The position numbers and the translations under genes are program-made. From the NCBI GenBank assembly GCA_032718565.1, contig JAVGVS010000022.1, forward strand, positions 1 through 64,000: a DNA stretch of 64,000 nucleotides. Direction: 5' to 3'. Shown piece after piece: positions 49,401 through 61,400 of the stretch (position 1 is the first letter of the stretch; every line of letters begins with the position of its first letter). Under the pieces are notes generated by a model. It was not told where the DNA came from. It did no database searches and saw nothing but the letters and a program-made list of their open reading frames with translations. This DNA is from Distichodus sexfasciatus (Eukaryota > Chordata > Actinopteri > Characiformes > Distichodontidae).

Positions 49401-52400
49401 GCGCTATGCCAAGCCCACTAGCTACGTGATGGGGCAAAAGATATTGTCTATCTCAATGCGTTGTCGCATAGCGGGCAAACACGTGATGACGAATTTTATA
49501 GCCTACGTTTATCATCGTTATCAACATCACATTTTTCTCGATTGACAAAATCGAGACGGTTTATCGGCCAGCACTAGTCATAAGGTATTTTTTAGAATCA
49601 TTGTTTGTACCCTATCATTTTAGTCAGAGACGTTGTCAACTGAGAGTTCATAAAAGCAGGTTTAGGTGTTGCACGGACACTCGATGATGTCTAACGTGCT
49701 TTGTTTTGCAGACATGGACGAGTGTGCATCCAGCCCTTGTGCTCAGGGAGGGACGTGCATTGACCTGGAAAATGGCTTTGAGTGTCTCTGTCCCCCTCAG
49801 TGGGCGGGGAAGACCTGCAAGATCGGTAAGACTGGAACATGCCTACTACCCTGCATGCAGTGGGTGGGATGATTTGGAAGAAATTTAGCGGGAATACTGT
49901 CTTGCTAGGACAAACTAAATAACTATTTTTAGAGAATGGAGTCATGGAGCTGAGAAGCAATTAAGGGATCAAGCACTCTATGAAATTGCACTTCCATATA
50001 TCTTGGTGTAACATGTAGAGGAAATTGTTTTTTGTTTCGTTTTCTTTGTGCCTGCTATGAAGCGTGTCGAGCGAGACGCCCTCAGTTCCCTGCTAGTCCA
50101 TTAAAAGGCTTAACTGAGAGACTCGGGCTCTTGCTGTATAGATTGAGTTTGCTAGAGGGCTGAATTATTAGAGGGGTAATCGTTTAGTGTGGAGCTTTTG
50201 TGTTGTGAAAACAGAGAAATTATATCAGCGTTCTCTGTGCTGAGTTTAGAAGGATTAGTCCGTAGGGACAGTTAGAATGGTGGCAGGATTTAGGTGGATT
50301 ATACGGTTAATCATTACTAGAATGGTGATGGTGAAATTCTTAAAATCAGTGACTTGGTAAAAAGTATTAGACACCGCTTCTTTTCATTCAGCTGCTGTGT
50401 TATGTAATGCTGCATGTACACTACCAGTCAAAAGTTTGGACACACCTTCCCATTCAAGGTTTTATTCTTTATTATCATGACTACTATGAATGAACACATG
50501 TGGAATTATGTGGTAAACAAAAAGTGTGAAATAACCCAGAACGTGTTATATTTTAGATTCTTGAAAATAACCACCCTTTGCTTTGATCACTGCTTTGCCC
50601 ACTCTCGGCATTCTCTCGATGAGCTTCATGAGGTAGTCGCCTGAAATGGTTTTCCAACAGTCTTGAAGGAGTTCCCAGAGATGCTGAGCACTTGTTGGCC
50701 CTTTTGCCTTCACTCTGCGGTCCATCTCATCCCAAACCATCTCGATTGGGTTGGTCAGGTGACCGTGGAGGTCAGGCCATCTGGCACAGCACTCCATCAC
50801 TCTCCTTCTGGGTCAAATAGCCCTTACACAGTTCATTCATAGTTTTGATGCCTTTAGTGAGAATCTACAATGTAAATAGTAATGAAAATAAAGAAAAAAC
50901 ATTGAATGGGAAGGTGTGTCCAAAGTTTTGACTGGTAGTGTATATTGTCTTTAATGCACAAATGTTTAAAAATTGCAAAATTGTGCATCCTCTCATTTTT
51001 CAACAATATCAATGGATCTGATCGAATGTCCCATAAAGCATCTTGCTGATACTGCTGTGTGTTTAATTATTTTTGGTTGAGAAACGTCTGTTTACGCATG
51101 CAAATGTTTGCTTTGGGATTGGTCGTGGTCAGCTGCTGTACCTGCATGTGTGTGTGTGTGTGTGTGATTTTACTGAAGGACAGTAACTGATCCTTTAAAG
51201 GGCAGAGGGGACAATATTAGTAACACTAAATGCTCGTAAGTGGTCAGGCCTCAGGATCGGTTGATGAAATTCATGGCTTGTGAAGACATTCTGTGTCACC
51301 ACACGTCCTGCGTTCTGTGTCACTACACACTACACAATAAATTCAAAAAATGTGGCAACAAACTCTGTGTCTGTATGGCTTAGTATAGGTTTTTTTAAGG
51401 TTCTGAAACCAGTGATGCAAACGTCAGTCTCATTTTACTAGGGGGTCATAGCAACCCTCTAGAACAAAAAAGAGCCCTAAAAACAGGTGTGAACCTAATT
51501 GGTCACTTTGAGAACCGTTACATCCCTAGATACCAAGAAACCCAAGTGACGTCTAGATGAAACTTTATGACCAGAAAATTAGGGGTCAGCTGTTTTTTAA
51601 GAAAACAGAAATGGAACCAGTTGACACTCTAAGATCCGACCCTTCGAAACTGAATGCTTTCGTTCCTGCTTTTCGCGCTCCTCTCGTAGGAAGTGCGAGA
51701 TGCGCGAGAGGAAGCGGATTATGACCTGTAAACAAGTGCTGCAGAGGAACAGGAGCCGGCGCGCTCGTCTTACAAGCCGAACCTTAGCTCGGGGCTCGTG
51801 TTTCTCGCCGCTCGGGCCGGGCCTTGCTCTGGGTCGGAGTTGGGTTTCCTGCAGGCCAGGTGCGGTGGGGAGCAGCATGCACCTCGCCAGGGGACCCTAC
51901 TGAATATTTAACTGCTTAATAAGCTCTGGCTGTTTCACAGCAGGGTCGCGAGGGTCACCGGTTTTATTTAATTCAGCTCCGAAAGTAGAAGCTTTGGTGT
52001 AAAAGGACCAAAGGGTGGGGAGGAGGAGGAGGAGGGGATGGGTTGTGTAAAATGATTGAGCAGTACACGGTTGGACCTGATGTAAGTCTGTGTAAATGTC
52101 TGGTTTGGTGCCAGCCTGCGCAGCCCGGTGCCGAGTTACAGGTTGGGAGTCGTTTTTAATGTGCTTAATGGTGATGGGGCTAGTTCCAGTTTCATCTCCT
52201 CTCTTTGAATATTTTTTGACCATCTTTCCTTTCTCCGTCCTCCTTATTTTGCCCTGTTGCTTCTCGACAGGTGATCCTCGTCCCCGGCTTTATATTTTTC
52301 TCTCTCCTTCAATCCACAGATGTGAATGAGTGTGTGGGGAAGCCTTGCGTAAATGCTTACTCTTGCAAAAACTTGATTGGTGGATTTCACTGTGACTGCT

Positions 52401-55400
52401 TTCAAGGATGGGCTGGACAGAAATGTGAAATCAGTCAGTATCTCTTTCGCGTCGTTCACTCGCTCTCGCTCACCTCCCTTCCCACTGCCGTGGCCCTCAC
52501 GCCACACTCGTCGGTGCGCCTTTCGTCTTCTTCTTCTTCTTCTTCTTCTCTCTGTCCTTCACTCTCACATGGATGCTGCCACTCGCCCGGTCCGTATGGC
52601 GACCCGAACTGTGGCAAGGGTTTCCTCTCCTAGGCTCCCGATACCCTGCAGGCACATTTACACCACACCACACGGCGTCACAAAATTCAGCTCCTGTTGC
52701 ATGCTGGGTTGTCACTTCCTGTTTGATTGGCTTGTGCTGATGGGCGCTAACGTTTCTGTCTTCGACTCACTCCCTCACTCAACCGTTGTGCCGCTGCTCC
52801 TCCTTTTTGCCTTAACTGCATGTTGTGCATTATTAATCACCAGCACCATGTTTTATTCCCCTTCTCGTACACTTTGTTCAGTTTCGTTTACTTCTATTTC
52901 GCATTCACAGACATAAACGGTTGCCACGGACAGTGCCAGAACGGAGGGACCTGCAAGGTACGGTACTCCAGATTCCAGATCGCCGTTTAAATTTTTACCT
53001 CGCCTTAAAATCGTGGTCCACTCCTCATCCTTCAAGCTAACACTGTTGTTGTTGCTATGCAGGAATTAGCAGGCGGAGGCTACCACTGCCAGTGTGCGCC
53101 AGGCTTCGTGGGCACCCACTGTGAGATTCAGAGGAACAAATGTGCCAGCAGTCCCTGTCAGAACGGCGGACGCTGCCACGTGGTGCTGGACAGCTTCGTG
53201 TGCGAGTGTGCAGCCGGCTATGCTGGGATACTGTGTGAGGTGAGCGCGCAGAATCCTCGTCACGTGTGTGTTTGGGATGACAGCGGTGGGCTTCGGAAGT
53301 GGGGGATAATATGAGCTATTAGACATCTGAATAATCCCTTAATCCCACAAAAATGGAATTTTGGGTCATTAAATTATTCAGCGTAGTGCAATATTTCATT
53401 TCTATCGTTGTGATTATGACGACGACTAAACAACTCAAGCTGAAAATGTGTAGATTTTTTTCCTAAACTGTGTTTCTGTGATAATGATCTCATTTAGTAC
53501 ATATCTTTAGTATTTGCTAAACTAACCCTAAATTATGAAGAATAAGATGTTAATAATTGTGTCCAGCATGGTGAAAGTGAGTGATTATTTGTCATTGTGA
53601 ACACACCACAGCACAGCACACAGTGCACCACAACCAAATGTGACCTCTGCATTTGACCCATCCGTGAAGGAGCAGCGGTCAGCTAAAAGGGCCCAGGGAG
53701 CGGTGCTTGGGGACAGTACCTTGCTCATGAGTACTTCAGTGGTAACTTTACCGGCCCTGGATTCGAACGTGCGACCTTCTGATTGCGGGGCGAACAGCCT
53801 ATCGTTACGGTGCTTGTTTAGACACTTACACTTTATGAGGCAGTAACGGTTATGGCGTTCGCCCCATGATCGGAAGATCGCCGGTTCGAATCCCAGGATC
53901 GGTAAAGGTACCACTGAGGTACCATCCCCTCCCCGCGCATTGCCCGCTGCTCCTTCAGGGATGAGTCAAATGCACAGGTCACATTTGGTTGTGGTGCACC
54001 GTGTGCTGTGGTGTGTTCACAATGACAAATAATCACTCACTTTCACCATGCTGGACACAACAATTATTAACATCTTGTTCTTCATAATTTAGGCTTAGTT
54101 TAGCCTGACCGTGTGCTGTGCTGTGGTGTGTTCACCAGGATAAAAACTCTCTCACTTACTCTTTGTTTCAGTCCCACCTGAAGCAACACTGTTGGCGTTG
54201 AAGCCATGTTGCCATTCACTATTTCTGTTTCAGGACTGGGTTGTGGGTGTAGGTTTAGAACGTCAGCACCGTCTGCACACATCCCTCAACCAATCCAACC
54301 AGTGGCAGGGTTGCATTTCATAAATACTGCATGTTGACAGACAAAACGGATGCATTTTAAAGGTCCAGCAGTCCATGACTTAACGTTTTGGTCAGGTCTC
54401 GTTAATAAAAACTAATACGCGTTTCGTCACAGCTTTATTATCAAAGATTTCCTTTTTGCTTGTAAAGTTTCGTCTCAGTAGTGGAGTTAAATGCAGTTAT
54501 TTTCGTTAACAGAATTAACACCGCCTGAGAAGGGCCCAAGGTGCACGTTAATTGCAGACTATTCCACTGTTCATGTTAGGGGTCATTTTTCCCTCCTCAG
54601 CCCATGCCGGAGCTGCTAAATCGGCGAGGTCTCAACACATTTGCATGCGTGTTTGTTTGAAGCCCCGGTGCAGGGCAGATCAGTCCTGCTATTCTAGCAC
54701 AGGTGTGAGTGGGTAACTGGAGCGGAGAGTTTATTCCTGCCCCAGCGCTCTTGTTATTGGACTGGACGCTCGCTGGAATACTCTGGTCTGGGGCCAGTCA
54801 CCGCCCAGCGCGTGGAGGAGGGGGTGGTGGTCCGAAGTGTATCTCTGCAGAGGTACCGGGAGCTGGTCGGGAGCCAGTCTCCCGGCTCACTGTACGGACT
54901 AAAAATAAAGGGAGTAGTGAATGAGGCAACTCTTATTTGGGCTGCCTGGCTGGCTGCCCACGTGCGGTCCGGGAGCGAGAAGGCCTTGGTTTTTTTTTTT
55001 TTTTTACGTCTGATTCATGCCTGGCGTGCCATCACGCTTCTGTTAGCCAGCGAGGGCTCCAGACTCGCAGACGGCCCTCGGCAGCCCATGCCGGGGCCGG
55101 CGTTTGATCTATGAGAGCTGTCTTCAGGAACACCTGCACGTAGGCCTACTTATAGAGTTCAAACTCGCAAACGCCAGGCCTGCGCCAGCCCTGCCCTAAA
55201 CCGATACCCTATGGAAAAAGTGCCAGTTAACATATTGATATCGATATATAGCTTCGGGGTTATAGAAGCGCCCGGCTGAAATAGACGCCAGTGGCTGCCC
55301 TATGAAAGTCAGCGGTCAGTCGGAGAGCCGTGACTGATTATTAAAGGCGTTTCTTAGCGTCCACCGCGCCCCCTTTCTTTAGAAAGGGCAGCAGTATGCG

Positions 55401-58400
55401 CTGGGACTGACTCATATGCACGCGAGATGGCACCACAACCAAATGTGAGTTCTGCATTTGACCCATCCGTGAAGGAGCAGTGGGCAGCTAACATGGGCAG
55501 CGCCCGGTGAGCAGTGCTTGGAGACGGTACCTTGCTCGTAGCTCGAACCTCCTGGGATTCGAACCGGCGACCTTTCGATCGCGAGGCGAAGGCCCTAACC
55601 GATGCGCTGCATTAGTCAGACATTCTTATTGAGAGCGACTTGACGGAAGCAGGTTTTTCTGGAGCAGCATGGGGTTAAGGTCTGTTTTTGGGGGAAGCAG
55701 TAGTGGTAGTTCTGGCAGTAAGATAATGGTGGATTTGAACCTACAACCTCTTAGTCCAAAGGCAAGTATCCTACCACAAGGATGTGACCACCCATACAGC
55801 CATACAGGAAGTCCTTGAATGCATGTACATTTACTGCATTTGTGACCCTCCACGGCAAAACCAGTCGCTTGTCGCACACACATTTCTGTACATATCCAGC
55901 TCTCATAGCATCATTTTCCTACACCACTAACTACCCCTGCGCAAGACCATTGACCCCAAGTTGATTATCCGTCTGATAAATGTGACCCTCCACGGCAAAA
56001 CCAGTCGGTTGTTGCAACGGAGGTTTCCGAGAAAAACGAGCGTTTATGTTGCGTGGGGTAAAATTTGGGATTTTTTGTTTTTAGTGTTTTGAAACAGTGG
56101 AAGGTCTATATTGTACTGTTGTCAATAAATTTGGCTGAAAAACCTACCCTTTCCATCCTAAAAACGTGACTTTCTTGAGGTGAGGAATTCAATTCCAGCA
56201 GAATGTTAAAAGTTTCTGTTTTGACCGCTCTACTTCAATATTTACGGTAAATCCACTGGTTGACTAGTGTGAAGATATTTCTCCGTCTTCGTCTCCCGAG
56301 TTCAGTTAACCTAACGCAGGTAGGCTATCCGTGTGGCTGTGAATGCAGCGTAGGCTACCGTAAATACAAACGTAGCCGCGACCGCACCAAGCGTCTGTGA
56401 GTGCTACGTCGATAGTCAACTTCAAAGGCAGATTTCTCCGTTTCTCACTTGGCGTGACAGGAGAAACCCGACTCCTTTGAATGTTGATATCTCAGTCATA
56501 TGTCGTCCCATTCATTCCATATAGGTATCGTTTTGAAGCTTGATTTATGCCCTTTCATGAAAACATAATAACTCAATCTTTGTCAAATTTGCGACAAGTG
56601 ACTGGCTTTGCCATGCAGAGTCACAAATGCTGTACATGTCAAGAAACCTGGTCAATCCACTGCCAATCAGTTCCCTGTTTATCAATCTGAATAAAAACTC
56701 CAGAATAGTCTAATATTCAGTTCAAACAGACGACACAGTTCAGAGCTACGTTGCCGTTCCGTTTATTCCCCACCACCAAGTCCCCAGCTCTTGCATCCCT
56801 CCAAGTGGGTTAGCGCTTTGAGTCCTCGATTGCCTCCTGCTGTATACACTGCTCATCTCCAATAAAATAAATAGACTGGGAGAAAGGCAGCAGACGCGGC
56901 AAGAGGAGGAGGGGTCGGACGGCAGCCCGGAGAAACTCCTTACATGGCAACTGGCATGATCTATCTCGCTCGTGGGCTTGTTTAAATTCCCTGCAAGTTC
57001 ATCCCCCCCCCCACCGAAAGCAGCGTGGGGGTTGGACTGGAGACCTGACTGCTAAAGGGGCGCTGGAGATCTGCGTTACGGACAGACTTGGGAGGAGCTG
57101 ATTTATATCCAGAGCACTCGACTGCCCTGAATACCAAAATATTATGGGATGCAGATGGTCATCCAGCCTCTTAAAGGTGCTGGGAATGGCTTGCAGAGTT
57201 GGAGAGAGCACTGAGGGAAGAGGCGAGCGCGAGGCACAAGAAAGTAAGCGCGAAAAGTGTTCCACGTCCCTGCTGAACGTGCGCGGGAAGAAAGGAAGAA
57301 AGGAGGGGCGGCTAAGTTTAGCTTTTACGTCTTGTTGTGACGGGTCTCTTGTGTGAGGGGCCGCGCCGCGCTCTCCTTTAGCCATAAGCTCCTGGCAGGC
57401 TTCCACAGCTTACCCCTGCTCTGTTTATCTGCGTAGTTTAAGAAGATTGGACTCGAAGAGCTAAAGCCTTAAGTAAATCAAAGCCTCACTCGCCCTCGCT
57501 CCCTCCCTCGCTCCCTTTCTGCTCCTGTCCTGTTTACCCTTTGACATGTCTCATTTATTTACCGTCCTCCCTTTTCGTATGATCTCACATCTCTCCCCCG
57601 TGCGTTTACGTAGGTGCACAGCAGCACCAGCCCTTGCGAGCCCAATCCGTGCAAGAACGAGGCAACCTGCCACAGTCTCCTGGGGGATTTCTACTGCGCC
57701 TGTCCCGAGGACTACGAGGGCAAGACCTGCGCCGACCGCAAGGACCACTGCAGGACTGCACCGTGCCAGGGTAAACGAACGCCAAGTCCTGCCCATCGGC
57801 ATTACCACCACGTGTCTTTTGGAGCTTGCTCACTTTTTCGTGTTGTTTTTTCTTAAAGATAATTCCTTGTCTTCCGGTCATAGTTTCCGGCCCCAACACA
57901 GTCAGTCCCACGTTGTTAATTAGCTGGCCAGTTGGTGTTTTTTATAGCCTGACACTTTATCCATAGTGACCTCCCTGGAGCAACTTGGGGTTAGGGGTCT
58001 TGCTCGGGGTCCATAGTGGTAGTGCTGGAGGTACGATAGAGCCAGATTTGTACCCACAGCCTCTTGGGCTGTGCTTTTAAACCCCACCGTCCCACCAACA
58101 AATGTCCTGTACCCAACTGGTGACCATGTTTCCATGGTGCTGCTTGAAGGCACGGCCTAAAGCCACTGCGAAGGTGTAGCAGGACGTCTCTAAAAAGTTT
58201 GATATATTATGTACTTTTTGCACGGCTTTTATAGAGAAACATGGGAGTAAAAATTTGCTAAAATTTGCCAGTAGAAAGCATCTGATTGGATCCTTCCTGC
58301 CCTTTCTCCCGCAGTGATCGACAGCTGCACGATCGCGGTGGCGAGTAACAGCTCAGATGGGGGTGTGAAGTACATTTCCTCGAACGTATGCGGTCCCCAC

Positions 58401-61400
58401 GGACGCTGCATCAGCCAGCCGACCGGCAACTTCACCTGCGTCTGTGAGCCGGGCTTCACCGGCACTTACTGCCACGAGAGTGAGTCCCTCTTACCGCCCA
58501 AACCTGACCGTCCACTTCCCATCTCCCTTCTGTGTCTTGTCCCTTCTTGTCATTTCCAACACTCATTCCCCCACTTTCTCCTCCACAGACGTAAACGACT
58601 GCGCAAACAGCCAGTGTCGGAACGGCGGCACCTGCATCGACGGCATCAACTCTTTCCAGTGCATCTGCCCCGACGGCTGGGAGGGCAACTTTTGTGACCA
58701 CAGTACGTTAAAAAACTGTCCGTCTCTCCCCGTCTCTGTCCTCTATAAGCCTGGGTGGACTGAGAATACAAGTCACAATATTTTTGGACCAAATGCCACG
58801 ATATACACCAATATTTTATATCCCATAAACATGAGCGCACAAAATGCATATAAATATTAATGCTCAAAAGCAATTTATGTGCATTAATTTAATTTTAACT
58901 TCTACTCACTGTTCTTAATATCGCGTCACTCAATGTATCGTCCAGGCCTGCTCCTCCGCAACCTCTCCCTTCTAAGATCTCTCTTCCTCTCCTCCATCAG
59001 ACGTGAACGAGTGCAGCAGGAACCCGTGTAAGAACGGAGGCCAGTGCAGGGACTTGGTCAACGACTTCTACTGCGAGTGCGCCAACGGCTGGAAGGGCAA
59101 GACCTGTCACTCGCGCGAAAGCCAGTGCGACTCTAGCACCTGCGGCAACGGCGGCACCTGCTACGACCACGGGGACTCCTTCCGCTGCGCCTGTCCGCCC
59201 GGCTGGGGAGGAAGCACCTGCAACACCGGTCAGCTTGCTCTTATCTTCGCATGTTCTACAGACCAACTCGAGCAGCTTCGGGCGACGACTTGAACCGCAC
59301 AATATTGGATATAACTGTTCGAAAATTTTCCCGATTCATATTGCTGTATATTTTTTTAAAAATAATTTGGGTCATTTAAATCATTCTAGGTTGATTTCTT
59401 CCTGGCGACTTCCTGTCCTGCCATGTCTGTGCTGTTTGACATCGTGATAACTCTGCTGAAACAACGATGCACTGTTTTTGTGACGTTTCTCTCTTCGGTG
59501 TCTGCATTTCAGCAAAAAACAGCACGTGTGCCTCGAGCCCGTGCATCAACGGTGGGACGTGCGTTGGGGGCGGGGACACATTCACCTGCATCTGCAAGGA
59601 CGGCTGGGAGGGTCCCACCTGCGCCCAGAGTGAGTCTGTGCTCTTGCAAATCTTTATGTCACCTTAAACACATTCACCATCCTGATCCTGAATTCAGTAG
59701 GAACATTCCAGTATTCGCAGGTTGCCGCCTTCTGCTTTCTGTATTTTTGTTGAGGATTTTTACATATACAAAAACACTTTCGTCAAGTCAAGCTTAACCA
59801 CTGGAGAGACGTGGCTGCCCATCAGCCCACATTGAATCAATTTCATCATCGTTAAGTTTCTAGCTTCTTTCAACCGTTAACAAGCTCGTTGCATAACTTT
59901 TATTTTTGAGCAAGCAGTCTTCTAGAACATACAATTATATTCACGATTCCACTTATTAATAATCGCTCTTTGAAATCTCATCCCTCATTTAAGTAAATTT
60001 GAAGTGAGTGATTGTCATTGTGAACGCGCCACGCCACACCACACCACACCACACCGCAGGCCCTTATGCAGACTTTATTGGATGCACGCTTGTGCAAAAT
60101 GTTAGCTTATTGGATTTTCTTGAATTCTACAGTATGATATTAAACTGTTAACATGGTTAACTTTCTTAAGAACAAATGTAAGAGAAGGTTTAAGATAGAG
60201 CTGAAACGATTATTCGAACAACTCGAATAATTCGATTACAAAAAATGGTCGAGGCAGTTTTTCTAGAATCGAAGCTTCGTTTAAGTCATTTAAATGGCTA
60301 CAGCATGAGCCGCTTGTGTTTCACACAGACGCTTATTAATGACGCACAATATTTTCAGTGGCGCGATCAAGGCGAGAATAGATCCCTCTGTATGTGAACG
60401 TATTTGTGAGATGTTCCGTGCACAAAAACAGAAGTAAATGCATAAAAACGCATAAATGACATTTTTCTGCGATGTACGATGCGCTGTTTGTAAGCGGCAT
60501 TACTCGCGAAAACGCTCCGTTTCCGTCAAAACGTCCCTTTATTACAGATAAAATGCGTATTTTAGCTGATAAATAACCACAACAACCAGCGTTCTACTCA
60601 CAATACAGCCATTTATTAAGATTTTCCCATCAATTTTTTTTTTCATAGTTCGTTCCGAAACGCGCTGAACCCTTTATTGTGACGCGGCTCCGAGGCGTGC
60701 GCAGGGGATTGTGGGAAATGCAGTTCTCTTCCAGAAAGGCCAAAAGCAACTCATTTTATTGGCCAAATTGGTTCAAAATGACCCTTGAACTTCATGTTTC
60801 TTCATTTTCAATTGAATACAACAACATAAAGCGTATTTGACTAACTTCCACTCACAGTAGAATAAGCCTAATAACAAATGTATTGTCATTTTTATTTACA
60901 ATTTTTTAATCCGATTACTCGATTAATCGATAAAATAATCGATAGATTACTCGATTACAAAAATAGTCATTTGTTGCAGCCCTAGTTTAAGAAACTGTTG
61001 GTGAACGAGGCCCGATAAAATAACAAAACTTGTGAAATGATTTTAAATGAAGTTTGACTAAAGGGTGGATCTCTCTCTCTCTCTCTTTCTTTGTGTCCTG
61101 CAGACATCAATGACTGCAACCCTCACCCCTGGTAAGTGAGCCCGCTTTAGTCTCCTGCAGCTGGACAGCAGGACACACACACACACACACCCCCACCCTC
61201 CTATTTACAGGGCTGCTGGTGGCTGTGTTATCCCCGCTGTCTGTGCCGACCCTCCTCTTCCCTGTACAACACCGCCGGCTGTGAATAGCACCCTTTCACG
61301 TGGCTTTCTGCCCAAATCTGACCCTCCCCTTCCCATCCCACACCCCCCTCTCTGAGCCCCTCCATTCTCTCAGAGCGGATGCGCCGCCCCAAAGAAGGCA

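Larger units (their letters stand above)
53516..54104. repeat. Long inverted duplication containing two mirror-image SINEs
   Basis: Left arm (53516 to about 53811) and right arm (about 53838 to 54104) are reverse complements. Pairing extends beyond the SINEs into flanking DNA: GCTAAACTAACCCTAAATTA on the left and, reversed, GGCTAAACTAAGCCTAAATT on the right, then AAGATGTTAATAATT and CCAGCATGG. The spacer is about 26 bp. Confidence 0.9.
53240..57613 (+). other. Intron 12 (4.4 kb)
   Basis: Holds the inverted duplication (53516-54104), SINE fragments, and a DNA transposon (55982-56624). 54110-55420 and 56650-57610 appear unique and contain no recognisable exon. Confidence 0.87.
59630..61103 (+). 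other. Intron 17 (1.5 kb)
   Basis: Over half is one hAT-like element (60196-60984). A SINE family 1 tail fragment lies at 60003-60059. A CT tract precedes the acceptor CCTGCAG. Confidence 0.9.

Noticed and set aside
50546..50800. 84-codon minus-strand ORF as a host gene
   Set aside because: It is the C-terminal remnant of a Tc1 transposase between Tc1 inverted repeats.
52261..52319. Alternative exon 10 acceptor at CGACAG, 52270
   Set aside because: Would add 49 nt and shift the frame before EGF6.
52434..52443. Alternative exon 10 donor at 52438 (GTATCT)
   Set aside because: Adds 4 nt and shifts the frame; GTCAGT at 52434 keeps 114 nt.
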